From positions 14,773,118 through 14,837,117 of the forward strand of contig NC_087078.1 of NCBI RefSeq assembly GCF_026151205.1: DNA of 64,000 nucleotides, read 5' to 3'. The DNA is from Bolinopsis microptera (taxonomy: Eukaryota > Ctenophora > Tentaculata > Lobata > Bolinopsidae). Shown here piece after piece: positions 11,801 to 23,897 of the stretch (its first letter is position 1; each line of letters begins with the position of its first letter). A program made the position numbers and the translations under genes. The notes beneath the pieces are model-generated. The model worked only from the letters and a program-made list of their open reading frames with translations. It searched no databases and was not told the origin of the DNA.

Positions 11801-12834
11801 ACTATTTCTGGCTGGTAAATCGAAGTTGAATGCCTAAGTTCTTCAACGGTTATAGTTTTCCTGTTTGACTCGAAGCACAAAACGAAGGGTTACGGTTTAT
11901 AAAGATATATCCCGTCAGAATTACTTAAAGAGTGAAGAACGCGTACATACTATTTGTATCACGTCGTGACCCTCTTTGTCGTTTCACTTAGTGGTATCGG
12001 GGCGAAAGCGTGTGACTACATATAATATTAATACTATTACTATGTATGTTGTAGCGCGATGCGTTACTTGGCCGCGCCGCGCACTCAATTATGCTTCCCG
12101 CTAGATGAATTGACATAATCAATTAAGCGTATAACTCATTATTAAGTTGTATCACGTCGTGACCCGGCCCTACGGTCGCTTTTCAAATTTCACGTGACTT
12201 TGGTTTTTATGGTTTTGCAGCCGTACAAAACGGTTTTACATAAACCCTGATCCCAACCCTAACCATAACCCCGAAGCTATCCATAACCCTTACCACAACC
12301 CTAACCCTAACCCGAGCCGGCCTAGACACTCGAATTCATGTTTTACTTGACGGATGTTACTCGTCTAAATTTCTTCGAAGTAGCGCGCGCCGCTTTCTTC
12401 TCGATGGCAAGTTCTCGATGGCAAGTGCTACGAAGTAGCGCGCGCCGGGCCAGATCATTAACAATGGTCAAATGTTTTACTGGCCTGTCACGTGACCAAA
12501 ACGGTTTTTTGCCCATAACTCTCCAGGGAAGCATTTTTACCCTACGTCATGGGGGCCATTCGGAATCAGCGTCCAAAAAGACACCGATACAGATCAATTT
12601 CACACCCAAAGGGCCTTTTCACAAGAATTTTCTTAAATTTGGGCGAGCGATTTAGTAGGAGCGGTGAAATATACAGGGGAGCCCTGACGATACAGGTGGA
12701 GTCGCGCACTCGTGCGTGGTGGGTCATTATTACTATTATGTATTAGTATTAGGTCATACAACGTATGACAAAACTCAAAGTCAAACAATATCAAATAGTT
12801 TGAAATAATTTGTACAAGATCTTAATTCATAATT
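11801..12834. other. Repeat-rich spacer with telomere-like CCCTAA run
   Basis: At 12241-12314 there is a degenerate series of CCCTAA/CCATAA units (such as AACCCTAACCCTAACCC), resembling the animal telomere hexamer. Around 12050-12120 and 12340-12440 lie pieces shared with the fold-back family at 12.8-13.7 kb and with 23.1-23.8 kb, for example GACGGATGTTACTCGTCTAA at 12351 and a near copy at 23760. Open frames here are short and without recognisable domains. Confidence 0.5.
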
Positions 12835-13665
12835 TAATTGACGACGTCAATTCATCTCAGCTCGGCGCGGCACAGTAGCGCATTTCGCCGATCTTCTCGC
12901 TGTGAAAAGCCTCATTGATGCGCGGCGCGGCACAGTAATGCATCGCACTACAAGATCTTAATAAGCTAAGTCAAACGAAATTTTTGGTACAAAATTAAAA
13001 TTATAATATTTGATCGGATTAGGACCAAATTAAAAACTTTTTACAAATTTGTTCAAAATTTCAGATTTAAAAAATGATGAAAATAATTATGTTCCTTTAA
13101 TAATGTTTAAATCTTAACACTTAAAATATTGATACTAAAAGTTTCGTCCCGCTGAGTTGATTACAACGAGCTATAACAATTATTTTTAAATATGAAATGA
13201 CTGCAGACTGGAACTGTGAAAATTATAGGTGCGCCAAAAACAGTCCAACTCGGCTATATACAACATTTTAAACAAAAATTGCTACACAATAGGATTGTTC
13301 TATTCACATTTTTAAACAATTTTTAGTACCAAATTTATCAAAATCGGAGGGAAAAATTTGCTGCGCCAACTCATGGCGTTTATGACATAGACTAAAACGT
13401 GTACATGTACTATATGAAATGTGGGTTTCCTATCCTGTGCAACGTGCATTGCAAGAATGTAAACAATTTGTAGCGCAATGCATATGCACTACTGGGCCGC
13501 GCCGGTTCCAATTAGAATTTGTAGCGCGATGCGTTACTGTGCCGCGCCGCGCACTTAATAAGGCTTCTCACACATTCTAAGGCTTCTCACACATTCTGGC
13601 TAGATCGGCGAGATGCGCTACTGTGCCGCGCCGAGCTGCCATGAATTGACATCGTCAATTAAATT
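12835..13665. mobile_element. Fold-back / inverted-repeat element with GCCGCGCCG ends
   Basis: The left end (about 12838-12955) and right end (about 13528-13662) are imperfect inverses. Each carries two copies of a GATGCGCTACTGTGCCGCGCCG-like block separated by TTCTCGC/CTTCTCAC sequence, and each terminates in ATGAATTGAC followed by a CGTCAATT palindrome. The AT-rich interior has no transposase. Related single ends occur at about 12050, 13480, 13770, 23100 and 23475, so this is a local dispersed family. The superfamily was not identified. Confidence 0.6.
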
Positions 13666-15282
13666 TATAGAATTAGACCTCTCCATGGAATCACAGTATT
13701 CCAGTATATTTATTTCTAGTTCCTGGCATCAAATAATTTAATTTCATTCCCCTTGATGGTTCCAATTAGAATTTGTAGCGCGATGCACTACTGGGTCGCG
13801 CGCGCATCAAATAATGCTTCTCGCAACCACAGTAGTGTGCAAACCAACATTCGAACCACCAGCAGCTGGTGGTCAATTTCCTACGAACGCGACTTAATTT
13901 TGGTTCAGACTGGAGTCGAGCGCTACGTTATAGCTGTATATATAGCTCGTTTCACGACGAAATCTTCATTTATTGAGTTTGTCTGTCGATTATGTTGGAG
14001 TTTGTATTTTTAATTGTGTATTTGAATACTGTTCATTTATTTTAATTAAATAGTTGCTTTTCGTTTCAGCAAACTAGTACGTGTTTCTTTATGTTATATT
14101 TACACATTCAGGAAGATTTTTAACTACAATACTATGTTTCATGGTAATATAATCGAATATCTACTAGTTCACCGATCATCGGTATATACCCATTATTGGT
14201 TAAAAAAAGCCGTATGCTGAGCTGGATATCGATAAATTCAACTTGAAAGGCTGTCATTTTGTACTCGTTTAGGTGTATAGAACTAGGATCAACAACTTGA
14301 TTGTTAAGAAGAGATTTTAGTAATTATGACACTTTAAAGAATTTTAAAGAACCTTCCTAGTTGCTAGTGCTTTGTCAGAACAGTCGTGATCGCTGTATTG
14401 GAACTTAGAAAATATGTTAAGTTTTGTAGTTTGTAGCGAATACGAGCTAAAATGAGCTAAAATCATTTTGATCTACTATTCTGTCGGAGTTGGAGGTCAA
14501 CATGAACAAATTTATTTACGTCACAAGTTCTGTCCATTTACTGTGTCAACCTTTCAAAGCTCATTGGCAGTTGGTCCTGGAGTAGATGCTTATCAGTTTT
14601 TTTTATCTCAACACTTATTTTACTTCGGACATTCCAACAGCCACATTGTTACACAAGTGTGTAACCAGCCAAAAACAGTAAAACTAAAAGTTGAGGGTTC
14701 AACTTCCTAATTAATTTAATTGTTCAAGCGAGTGTGAATATAATAATGTTATTATTTGTATCTGCTGCAGCAATAATGTTGATATGTAAATTGTAAGTTG
14801 TAAGTTGTTTAAAAGATCTTCGCCACTTCAACTGTTCAACATTCAATAGATAATGGGTCGGCAATTTTGTGAGTGAGTGATTTTATAAATAAAAGATGTT
14901 TCTTTCGTACCTTCCGTAATTACCAAGAATGTGGCATGGAGATTAGTTAATTTGTCTTATTATATGGTTATTTTTAGATTAACTAACTATACCAGCATGG
15001 GATAACCTGAATTTGTGTGGTCGTATACATTTTTTCGCGATTAGTACTTCTATTTTATTTACACTGCAGCATGAGATTAAAAGCCGCTGCGAAATTAGTG
15101 GTGTTAGCATGTGTATTCTACGATGTAGCCCGCATAAAAAACATACGGAAGCCTTTTTGAATTGCAAGTTGTTTTGGTGCGGCAGAGGCACTCAGCACTG
15201 GTGATCGACACCAGAGACTGAGAACAGTCTGTAATAATAAGGTTGGTATTACTTACTTACTACTTATATATTAACAGGAAGT
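13666..15282. other. Non-coding stretch with one copy of a ~100-bp repeat
   Basis: A unit beginning ATTAGACCTCTCCATGGAAT at 13672-13770 matches the three tandem copies at 23171-23455. The rest, to 15282, is AT-rich and shows no supported exon. An 80-codon frame at 14468-14710 has no domain I recognise. Confidence 0.45.
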
Positions 15283-15373
15283 ATGGTAAAAAATTTTGGG
15301 CAAATCTTCTCTCGCAGAATTGGATTACTAACTTCTAACGATGTCCACACTCAGGCTGAACTGCCATTTTTAG
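15283..15373 (+). CDS. Candidate first coding exon, unrecognised gene
   Basis: An ATG at 15283 opens a frame beginning MVKNFGQIFSRRIGLL and ending at a clean GTAAGA donor (15374) in phase 1. It is short, so support comes only from the start-plus-donor arrangement and the protein-like composition. Joining it to the acceptor at 16511 in phase 1 gives about 39 codons before a stop, or an earlier exit at the GTAAGC donor near 16560. I do not recognise a family. Confidence 0.25.
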
Positions 15374-16510
15374 GTAAGATTTAAGCGATTTTTAGATTCG
15401 ACATATTTCAGATTGCGGCTTGATATCACTAATTAGTTATGTACACGGTTTCAAGGGTAGAAACTCAAAAAGACAACTACAGAGATCACTACACTATACT
15501 ATTATTATAGGTTCATTATAGTTTCTGTAATGATTAATCACAGTTAGCCATCAATCGAGTAAAGTTAAACATATATACATATTATATGGCTTTAATTTGA
15601 GAAGCGAAACAAATCCTTCATGCTGTGTACACTGTACTAGGGCGTAGACTGGAATTGTGGTCTAGCTTTACCAGGTTAAAACGTTTCCATTCCATAACAA
15701 TATAATATTTATAAATTTTATGAGACAGTTTTCTCACATTTATGAGACAGTTTTCTCACATATTGTTTACCAATTTTGTCAGCATGAATACGAAGTTGTT
15801 ACTTTGAAACGTCGTTTATTCTAACAGTTCAGTATCATTTGTCGCAGAAATCAGAATAATCAGAAATTATCATCTGTCTATTGTTACACGAGTAATAAAT
15901 AATGTTCCAGTCCGTAATCTTAATAACATAACACTAAAATACATTATATTCACACTATATTTATAATACGTTCCGGGAATTCTATACTTATAGTATATAT
16001 AATGCACTAAAACTCGTGGACACTGAGAGCTGATAATTTGCAGATATATCCCGCAAGGGAAGCGAAGCTATTATCAGCATAGACTATGAGTCACCTCAGA
16101 CTGGCTGGCGGCAAGTTTCAAAACGATTAGCAGTGCCGCACTATATATTACACACTATATTGTATCATGTGCACGTATCACATTACACAGCTTCCAATCG
16201 GAATCGAAAAAAAAATCATAATAGCTATTATGCTAGCAGCATCTGGTGAATAATAATTGGTTAAACGAGAATATGTGATTTCGATGTTATAACTGGTTCA
16301 AATGAACATTCGTAATAAATGAATTACGGAAATAGAACACCAGTTAAATTTATTTTCCCCTTTAGATACGACGTTTAAATTAGATCATGGCTTCAGTTTC
16401 AGAGAAACATAGTTTTATTATATGATTATGAACTTGGTTGAATCAGTGGCTCACAAGCTAGAGTTCAGCTATCAATATTCTAAACATGCTAAACAAAATA
16501 TATTTAACAG

Positions 16511-16754
16511 GTATCCCAAATAGGGTATTGGATATACTGGGCTCCATGGGGATCACCTGTAAGCAGAACTGCAAAAAACATTATCAAAACGGCGGGAGAG
16601 AAGTGTGGCACGCTTATAAAGAAAGTAGTTGAGTTTGGAGGAGCCATACATGACGACGCAGTCGAGGATGCGCTGACCCTTTTAGATGAACTTGTGGAGG
16701 AGCAATACTTATACATGGGCAGGAACAATCTTCCACACCGAATGATTTACAACG
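16511..16754 (+). CDS. Candidate internal exon, unrecognised protein
   Basis: An acceptor (TTTAACAG, ending at 16510) and a donor (GTACAT at 16755) bound an 81-codon frame without stops in phase 0. The product is hydrophilic and helical-looking, with the segment DDAVEDALTLLDELVEEQYL near the middle. Its second half resembles a winged-helix-like or helical bundle segment in composition, but I recognise no family. An alternative phase-1 reading is also open for the first ~39 codons, so the frame is unsettled. Confidence 0.35.
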
Positions 16755-16824
16755 GTACATATACTTTGTTAATATATATATCACAGTCAGTGGCGTAACG
16801 AAGGGCCCCGCTGACCACGCTGTG

Positions 16825-17250
16825 AAATCTGGTTTCGAGCCAGTTGTCCAACAAACTAAGAGCGGTGACCGAACTTTTGAGGGGGTCCCGGCCCCAACCG
16901 CCAAACGGTGCCCGCGGGGCAGCCACGCCCATATTTAGTCCAAACTAGGCCAAATTTAGATATATAGTTTTTATCTCATGACTCAGTAATCTTTTGTCCA
17001 ATCTTGATGAAATTTCATATGCGAGTTCAGGGGATCACTTATAGCTACAAGTAGAGCACATAAAATCTGAGTTTTGGGCATGTTGAGGGTATTTGGCTAA
17101 ATTTGGCCTAGTTTGGACTAAATATGGGCGTGGCTGCCCCGCGGGCACCGTTTGGCGGTTGGGGTCCGAGACCCCCTCAAAAGTTCGGTCACCGGTCCTA
17201 GTTTGTTGGTCAACTGCTATCTCGAAACCAAGTTTCACAAAAAATCCGTG
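16825..17250. repeat. Inverted repeat of a dispersed family (GTGGCTGCCCCGCGGG)
   Basis: The arms 16825-16960 and 17098-17245 are reverse complements. They share a core containing AAAAGTTCGGTCAC, CCGCGGGCACCGTTTGGCGG and TAGTTTGGACTAAATATGGG, around a ~135-base centre. A third, diverged copy lies at 44923-45170. The right arm runs into a 14-base C run (17255-17268). The structure suggests a fold-back transposon or two copies inserted head to head. Confidence 0.7.
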
Positions 17251-17275
17251 TGAACCCCCCCCCCCCCCACCCTCA

Positions 17276-18215
17276 GTAAACGACCGGGATTCCCGGTACC
17301 GGGATTCCCGGTACCGGGATTGGCAATTTTGAGCTATCCCGGTCCCTGTCCCGGTCAAGTCACATTTTTTCGTCCCGGTCCCGGTCAAATGCTGATTTAT
17401 GATCCCGGTCCCGGTCCCGGTTAATTCAGGATTCTTGGTCCCGGTCCCGGTCAATCACTCAAATTTGCCGGGATTTTGACCGAGATCTTTTACAAAATTT
17501 CATTCACTGTGATTTTAAACTGTAAATTAGAACAGAACAAGAAAAGGCAATAAACGGCAGAGTGCAGAACTTCTCTGAACTTAAAAACACAATTATGCCA
17601 TATAAGGAGCTGTCCCTACTCTTTACTATGTCACCTGACTTGACACCAGGTGGTCACATGACCTGTTATGTAGTATGAGTGTAAAATCTTGTATCATCAA
17701 TCCATAATTGATGCTGTTCATCAAATGTGAAATGAATTGTGTGTGTAAATCCTGTCTGTAAATTAATCATGTGCAATTGCATTATGCAGATAACTGATAA
17801 GAGATGGAATGTAAACAATTACAACTGCAGAACTTGCAGACTTGAAAATCTAATGATAACAAAGTGAGCTGTGAGCAGTGTTTGTTTTATAAATTGAAAA
17901 TGTTGGGGAGGAATAATTGTCAATTGGAATTGGAGAATAAAACTGTTGAATAATTTGAGGGATCATTGATTGAGGAATGAGGAATGAGGGTGAACTTGAG
18001 TAATCAGTACATGAACATTATTGGTGTAGTACATTAGGCCCATGCCCCATATTGACGGGTTTTTTCTAGTCTTTTCTAATTTAATATTCTAGTTATTACT
18101 TATTCAAATTGTTCAATTATAATGTTAATGAAAGTTGCAGCTTTAAATATGAGAATACCAGTTTTGGTCCCGGTCATCCCGGTCATCCCGGTCATCCCGG
18201 TCAAATCCCGATTAT
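17276..18215. repeat. CCCGGT-rich arrays, probable transposon subterminal repeats
   Basis: At 17281-17455, ATTCCCGGTACCGGG and TCCCGGTCCCGGTCA units are repeated. At 18164-18212, TCATCCCGGTCATCCCGGTC units recur. The ~700 bases between them contain no coding sequence. Short GC-rich arrays at both ends of an AT-rich interior are common at the ends of hAT-type elements. That assignment is an inference from pattern alone; no transposase or clear terminal repeat is seen. Confidence 0.4.
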
Positions 18216-18219
18216 CTGC

Positions 18220-18866
18220 GCCTCGTGAAATAACTGTAATAATCGAACTCGGATTCGAGTGTAATCGCATTATACGCAGTTACATTAGCGTATATAATAC
18301 GCGATTATACCATTGTAAATTGTAATGAACTGAACATATTTAAACACAAAATCTCAGATGCAAATATGTATAAGTTAAGAAACGCAAATACAAAAAAAAT
18401 CAATACATTTATCTTCAAAGTTTATCAAAAGTGTATCAACATACAAGGTATTGTAAATTCAATATGTTCATACGGTTCATAGTTAGACTTAGAGGTGTAT
18501 GGAAAAGTCGATTTTGAGGTTTGTTGGCACGGAATGTTCAAAATTATTTCTAGGCGGAAAAAACTAATTTTGTTTATGCGGTCAAATTAGTTTCGGCCAA
18601 TTGCTGAGTGCAATTTTGCAAATTGATTGGGTAAGACTCTATAGCGGAACTCCCTTATAGGACCCATACTATGAAGACTGTAGGACTCTAGAGCGGGGGA
18701 CTCTAGAGCGGACAGTCACATACACCGCTTGGTCGGTTTCAAATGTTTGGTACTTTTACATGAATAGCAAACTTATGCGGTGTTAGCGTTTCAGGGTTGG
18801 TTAGCCTTGATTGTCATAATACCTATACGGCTATACTGGAATGAACCATCGATTTAGCCATCGGAT
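18220..18866. other. AT-rich spacer
   Basis: Nothing was recognised apart from a short local duplication around 18635-18710 (ACTCTA(T/G)AGCGG motif repeated three times). Confidence 0.35.
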
Positions 18867-18995
18867 ATGGTTTACTACCCTCCGTTTCCAAATAAAGAAA
18901 ATGGCGAAATCTACCCTCAACCTCCACACCATTTCAATGCTCCTCCTGGGCTTATCAGATCACAAGGGGACCTTCTTCAATCAGAATGCAATTAA
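18867..18995 (+). CDS. Small Pro/Tyr-rich open frame (42 codons), unrecognised
   Basis: ATG at 18867 opens a frame ending at TAA 18993-18995. Its composition differs from its AT-rich surroundings (MVYYPPFPNKENGEIYPQPP at the start, then a PPG motif). It could be a small protein, the start of a spliced exon or chance. No upstream acceptor or matching exon was identified. Confidence 0.25.
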   Translation: MVYYPPFPNKENGEIYPQPPHHFNAPPGLIRSQGDLLQSECN

Positions 18996-20290
18996 CTGGG
19001 GCTGCATACTAGGCCGATGAGCGCACTAAAAGACACCGTCAGATCTCATAGCATTCTGGTACTAATTTTTCCTTGATTATTTGAAATAGCTTAAAAATTC
19101 ATTTGAAATAATGAAATCGTTATCACCATAACATGCTTGGTACCACTTAATGAGACATGCTACGATGCTATGGACTAGCTCCTGGCGTGCGACACCAGTC
19201 ACCCTCTGTAATTAACCAAAGATTACGAAACTGATTAGTTTATCTTAGTTTGACACAGATATATTATCTCTATAAAATTTGGTGTAATTTGGAGACAAAT
19301 TAACGAAATTGTTGAATATTATACATGTATTATACGTGTATACTGTATATTATATGAACGGAATGTAATTCTAGCAGACTATATAATATAGTTTACCACA
19401 CACACATATATGATATACCTAATCTCTGGAATGTGTTGCTATTAAACTTTCATCTTTTGATATGGTGTACTATATGCGATTACTGGTCGATCTCGGATGG
19501 AATTTCGGTTGTCAGGGCAACACAGCGCTACTATGAAAGCAAGTCATTCACAATTTACGGTTACGGTGCCGGCAATGATTTTATTACATGTAAAATCTAC
19601 TTTTTTAGCATTTGCAGGATAACAATCTCACACGTCCATTTCCGAATTTTACCTGGTTATCACTTGTTTGGATTGGGGTAAACACAACTTCGCATGACAT
19701 TATATCCATTTATTGTCTGTACGTGGACTTCTGTGTATAATAAATATGTATTAAATCGAGAAAAACAGAAATAACATGTTTCATACCGAGTTACTTAGTT
19801 GTTACAGCAGTATCTATATGATACAAATTTTAGCGTACACTGTGAAAAAAATGTATTCGTCCGGATTATATGGATACTTAACTAATATTAGTTAGATAGT
19901 TAGTCGCAAGTTATATAAATGCCTACTTTGATTTGTGCAACCATCTTGACTTTCGAGGTATAACTATATATAGGAGGGGGGGGGGCCGGGGGGGGGGGGG
20001 GGGGGGGGCAAAAGTCAGTGCACATACATTGGCCTTAATAGCTGAGTCACTGAGTGCCCGATTGAGATAATTCTTTCTGGTATGACCTACTTTCACCACT
20101 CATTCGTGGAATACCTTAGGGCCAACAAAGTTTGGACACAATAAATTCGGTGACTATAATTGGTTACCATAATCTCCATGGTTCACTATGAGGAGGCTCA
20201 CGCCTCACTAATATGAAATCATCCTATGAAAGTTATGAAATACAGCATGTCTTCTGAATTATTCAATATCTGAAATTGGTTTTGTTACAG
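18996..20290. other. Non-coding stretch containing a G homopolymer at a mariner-like end
   Basis: From 19976 to 20008 there is a G run interrupted once by CC, followed by GCAAAAGTCAGTGCACATAC and TTGGCCTTAATAGCT. That flank matches the mariner-like terminus at 21607 (CAGGGTGGGCCAAAAGTCAG, then TTGGCCTTAATAGCT), so the G run sits where the G-rich tip of the element should be. A CTTAGGGCCAACAAAGTTTGG block at 20112-20183 recurs at about 20594-20655 on the far side of the myosin exon. Confidence 0.5.
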
Positions 20291-20449
20291 GAAGTTGAGG
20301 ATGAGAAAGAACATCAAGAAACGTTGGCTAACAACTACAAGCGGGCTCAACAAAAGCAAGGCGAGGAGATAACTGACTTGAAGGTCAACCTAGAGCACAT
20401 ACAGTCCAGAAACAGCGAGCTCGAGCGAAAACAGAAAAGATTTGATCAG
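20291..20449 (+). CDS. Myosin heavy-chain tail exon (coiled coil)
   Basis: The exon is bounded by TTGTTACAG and a GTGACC donor, is phase 0 at both ends, and encodes 53 residues of charged heptad sequence. The end, ELERKQKRFDQ, matches the conserved LExKQKxFDQ signature in the rod of class II myosins (and relatives), preceded by a DLKVNLEHIQSRN segment. In a myosin this region assembles the two-stranded coiled-coil tail. No neighbouring myosin exon was found in the surrounding several kilobases, so it is either one exon of a gene with very long introns or a displaced gene fragment. Confidence 0.65.
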
Positions 20450-21035
20450 GTGACCTAATGTTTTAAACCTCATGGAAATAGTAAACAGTTAGAAATTTAA
20501 TTTCGTGCAGAAATATATCAGAATTTAAAGTGAGGAAAGAGTGAACCGAGTTACCACTGATCCATTGATATACAATAACAATATGTTCTACCTTAGGGCC
20601 AACAAATTTGGGTCACAATAACTTTGGTTACTATAATTTTGGTTACCATAATTTTAAGCACAAATTTCGCAAATTTATAGTCGAATTTTTTGACTTTTCG
20701 TGACCATTTTCCATTCCATTTATTTGATTTTTCCATTATTGAACTATGTATCAGAAATTTTTCCCACGGGCCCACGTGCACACCGCGCGCCAAACGGTCA
20801 CGTGGATAAATTATCAACCTCGTGATCTTGTAACTTACACCATACGGGTGTATTTTGGTAAAGAGTAATATTCTCGATCTGGGAACATTCCAACGCGAGC
20901 GGCGAGCCAACATAACATAACATGTTACATACATTTAGTTACATATTATAGCACACAATTTCTTACTACACGCAGTAGGGACATGTGTACAGTTAGCAAT
21001 ATTTAACTGTTTATCATAAACAAATGATAAAGAAT

Positions 21036-21529
21036 GGGGGGGGGGGGGGGGGGGGCAACCATATTAAAGTATATTAAAGTAAATCCCCGGGTCAAAATCG
21101 GAAAAAATCCTACATTTTAATATACTTTAATATACCTACAATTAGTAGATTAGAAGATAAGCCAGTTGCTAGTCCCCTGAACTCATACTTCATATATTTT
21201 GGCTCATAAATTGGTCAAGTATCAATATCTTTGAACAAGACTAACTTTACATGAAAGATAAATCTAATCCATACATTAAATAAAACAAAATTTTTCACAT
21301 AATTTTTTATAATGGTAGGTATATTAAAGTATATTAAAGTATATCCCGGGTCAAAATTGGGAAAAAAAACCTACATTTTAATATACTTTAATATGGTTCA
21401 AAATTTGGATGGACAAAATGTAGGTATATTAAAGTATATTAAAGTACATTAAAGTATATTAAAGTATATTAAAGTATATTAAAGTATATCCCCGTGTCAA
21501 AATTATAAAAAATCCCCCCCCCCCCCCCC
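21036..21529. repeat. G20 ... C16 bounded repeat with TATATTAAAG units
   Basis: A run of 20 G (21036-21055) and a run of 16 C (21514-21529) bracket ~460 bases. The interior is built from ATATTAAAGT units and their inverse ACTTTAATAT. The densest array is at 21421-21488, with CCCGGGTCAAAAT blocks at 21088, 21347 and 21491. The outer AAAGAATG and CAAAGAATG flanks suggest end-to-end symmetry. It looks like a small satellite-like or fold-back element. Confidence 0.55.
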
Positions 21530-21606
21530 AAAGAATGTAAGCTCAATTGAATTTAATTCATATATGAATTAATATAAATTCAATTAAATTAAATTGAAAT
21601 AAAATA

Positions 21607-21870
21607 AATATATACAGGGTGGGCCAAAAGTCAGTACCCATACGTTGGCCTTAATAGCTCCGCCGTGTTTTATATTTGAGAGCTGTTGCTTTGCAGATGG
21701 CATACTGTACTTACTGGTTCGAGGATTCCGTCGTCAAAATTTAAAAATTCGAATATTTTAGACCACGCCCATTCAATATTAAAACACCTATATTGTTTTC
21801 TCTGAACATGCTGAACGCCTAATTTTTTCAGAGACGGTATATTATCAAATGTTGCATATAACACGTATTT
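21607..21870 (+). mobile_element. Mariner-like transposon end fragment
   Basis: The sequence begins ACAGGGTGGGCCAAAAGTCA and continues for about 260 bases. The same stretch occurs in reverse complement at 48950-49197, so this is a genuine dispersed family. The tip resembles the CAGGGTG(G)CCAAAAGT ends of many mariner-type elements, which is family-level pattern recognition only. It includes blocks such as GTAAGTACAGTATGCCAT (read on the opposite strand). No transposase is present. Confidence 0.55.
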
Positions 21871-22265
21871 CTTCAGATCTGCCTTCTAGGCAAAAACACT
21901 CGAGACTGCAGAACTGGGACAATATTTATTTGAAGACAGTGATTGTACTGCTGAGCTGAATCAAATCTACAAGAATCATCTTGGATCAGCAACAGAAACA
22001 ACATTTCCGACAGCGTGCACCCGACAACGTGCACCTGTTTTCCGGAGGCTTACTTTATAAGTATTAGGTTAAATAGAAGACTTATGACTTAATTATTGTG
22101 ACTAAGTGTCACGGCTCACGGTCTTGTGTCACCGAGGGAGAAGTAAAACAGGGTTTTCCGGGTGAAGAAAGCATTAATAAATGTTAATAATGTTAATATT
22201 GTTACTGGCTTGAGTGCAAGTGCCTAATGTACTATTCAGTATTCACTATTTAGTATTCACTATTC

Positions 22266-22441
22266 AGGGGTCGTTCACATATTACGTTATCAGCTGGGGG
22301 GAGGGGGGGTTCCGAATGATTACGCTAGTGTAATTTTGACATAATAACCATGTGTAAAACTGATCACGAAGAGGGGGGGGGGGGGGGGCGGCGGGTAAAA
22401 ATGTTCCAAAAGACGATTACGTAATATGTGAACGATCCCTC
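22266..22441. mobile_element. Short MITE with GGGTCGTTCACATATTACGT ends
   Basis: The left terminus GGGGTCGTTCACATATTACG (22267) is inverted at the right as TTACGTAATATGTGAACGAT (22417-22436). The ~175-base element has G-rich blocks, including a 16-base G run at 22373-22388. A further inverted end, CTTACGTAATATGAGAACGA, lies at 22761-22780, so a longer relative or a second insertion may be present. Confidence 0.7.
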
Positions 22442-22786
22442 AGTATTCACCCTATTCAATTATTTAGAAAAGGTTTTTTAAACTGTAAAGTGAAAAGCTC
22501 CAACGTCAAACTTCATGTTCAATTAAATTAGTTTAAGTAACCAATACCAGATCACAAATATGAGTTCTGTGTCAGTTTTGACTTATATAAACATCTTTCA
22601 GTTTGTCATTGAAGGTTTTATTTAAAATTTTGTTTGTCCCGGGACATTGACCATAATATATCATCGCTATATTTTAAGTTACCATTTAACGATGTTAACA
22701 GTTAAGAAAGGTGATTTACCAGAACTGTTTTGTAAACAATTGCTCAAGTATTATATTGATCTTACGTAATATGAGAACGACCCCTT

Positions 22787-23570
22787 AGAAAAAATTATAT
22801 AATGGAGATGGATCATGGATCAGTATGAATCTATCACGTTCTTTCAGTCGAATATAATTATAATTACAATCCCGAGAGTTTGCACGAGAGTTAGCACGAG
22901 AGTTAATAGAACTTATCTTTGAAGTCAAGTCTGTTAACGTAGAATCCTTGTTTAGTAAATTATACATGTGTTTCCATTCTCGTACTATCACCGGTCACGC
23001 TAAATTATAATGACATCAATGTGTTTAAAGAAATCGTGGGCATCACTCAGTAAACTGCGCGTCTTTAGCGCGTGTCTTGTTGTTATGCATCAATCCTTCG
23101 GTAGATCGGCGAGATGCACCACTGTGCCTCACCGAGCTGCGAAGGATTGACATCGTGAATCAAAATTAGAATTAGACCTCTCCATGGAATCACAATATTC
23201 CAGTACATTTATTTCTAGTCTAGTTCCTGGCATCCAATAATTTAATTTCATTCCCCTTGATGGTTCCAATTAGAATTAGACCTCTCCATGGAATCACAAT
23301 ATTCCAGTATATTTATTTCTAGTTCCTGGCATCCAATAATTTAATTTCATTCCCCTTGATGGTTCCAATTAGAATTAGACCTCTCCATGGAATCACAGTA
23401 TTTCAGTATATTTATTTCTAGTTCCTAGCATCCAATAATTTAATTTCATTCCCAAATAATTTTTATCGCAATCACTGGGCCTCGCCGAGCTGCGAAAGAT
23501 CGACATCGTGAATCAAGTAAAAAAGACGAAAAATGGGTAATCTATTGCTTAAATGCTTATAACTCATGAT
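22787..23570. repeat. Tandem ~100-bp repeat and fold-back family pieces
   Basis: Three units starting ATTAGACCTCTCCATGGAAT lie at 23171, 23275 and 23374 (to about 23455), with a fourth copy of the family at 13672. They are bracketed by GATCGGCGAGATGC and CCGAGCTGCGAAGGATTGAC blocks at about 23103 and 23480, related to the ends of the 12.8-13.7 kb element. Nothing coding was recognised. Confidence 0.6.
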
Positions 23571-23897
23571 CATACGATATCAAATATTTTGAAATAATTT
23601 GTACAAGATCATAATAAGCTTAGTCAGACAAAATTTTTGGTAACAAATTGTTGCTACTCGTTGTATACCTCTCGTGAACGCGATCTAATTAGGACCAAAC
23701 TAAAACTTTTTCAAAAATTTGTTACTGAAATATTGGTATCTAAAGTTTCGTCTCGCTTTGACGGATGTTACTTGTCTAAATTTCTTCGAAGTAGACGCTC
23801 TCCAGCTCCAAAACAGACCCCACTTCCGTGTAGAAAAGCTAAGTAAAGTTAAAAAATAACGAAAGCAATTTTTGTATATCATTGTATAAATCTAGCA

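Noticed and set aside
14468..14710. 80-codon plus-strand frame
   Set aside because: No domain or splice support.
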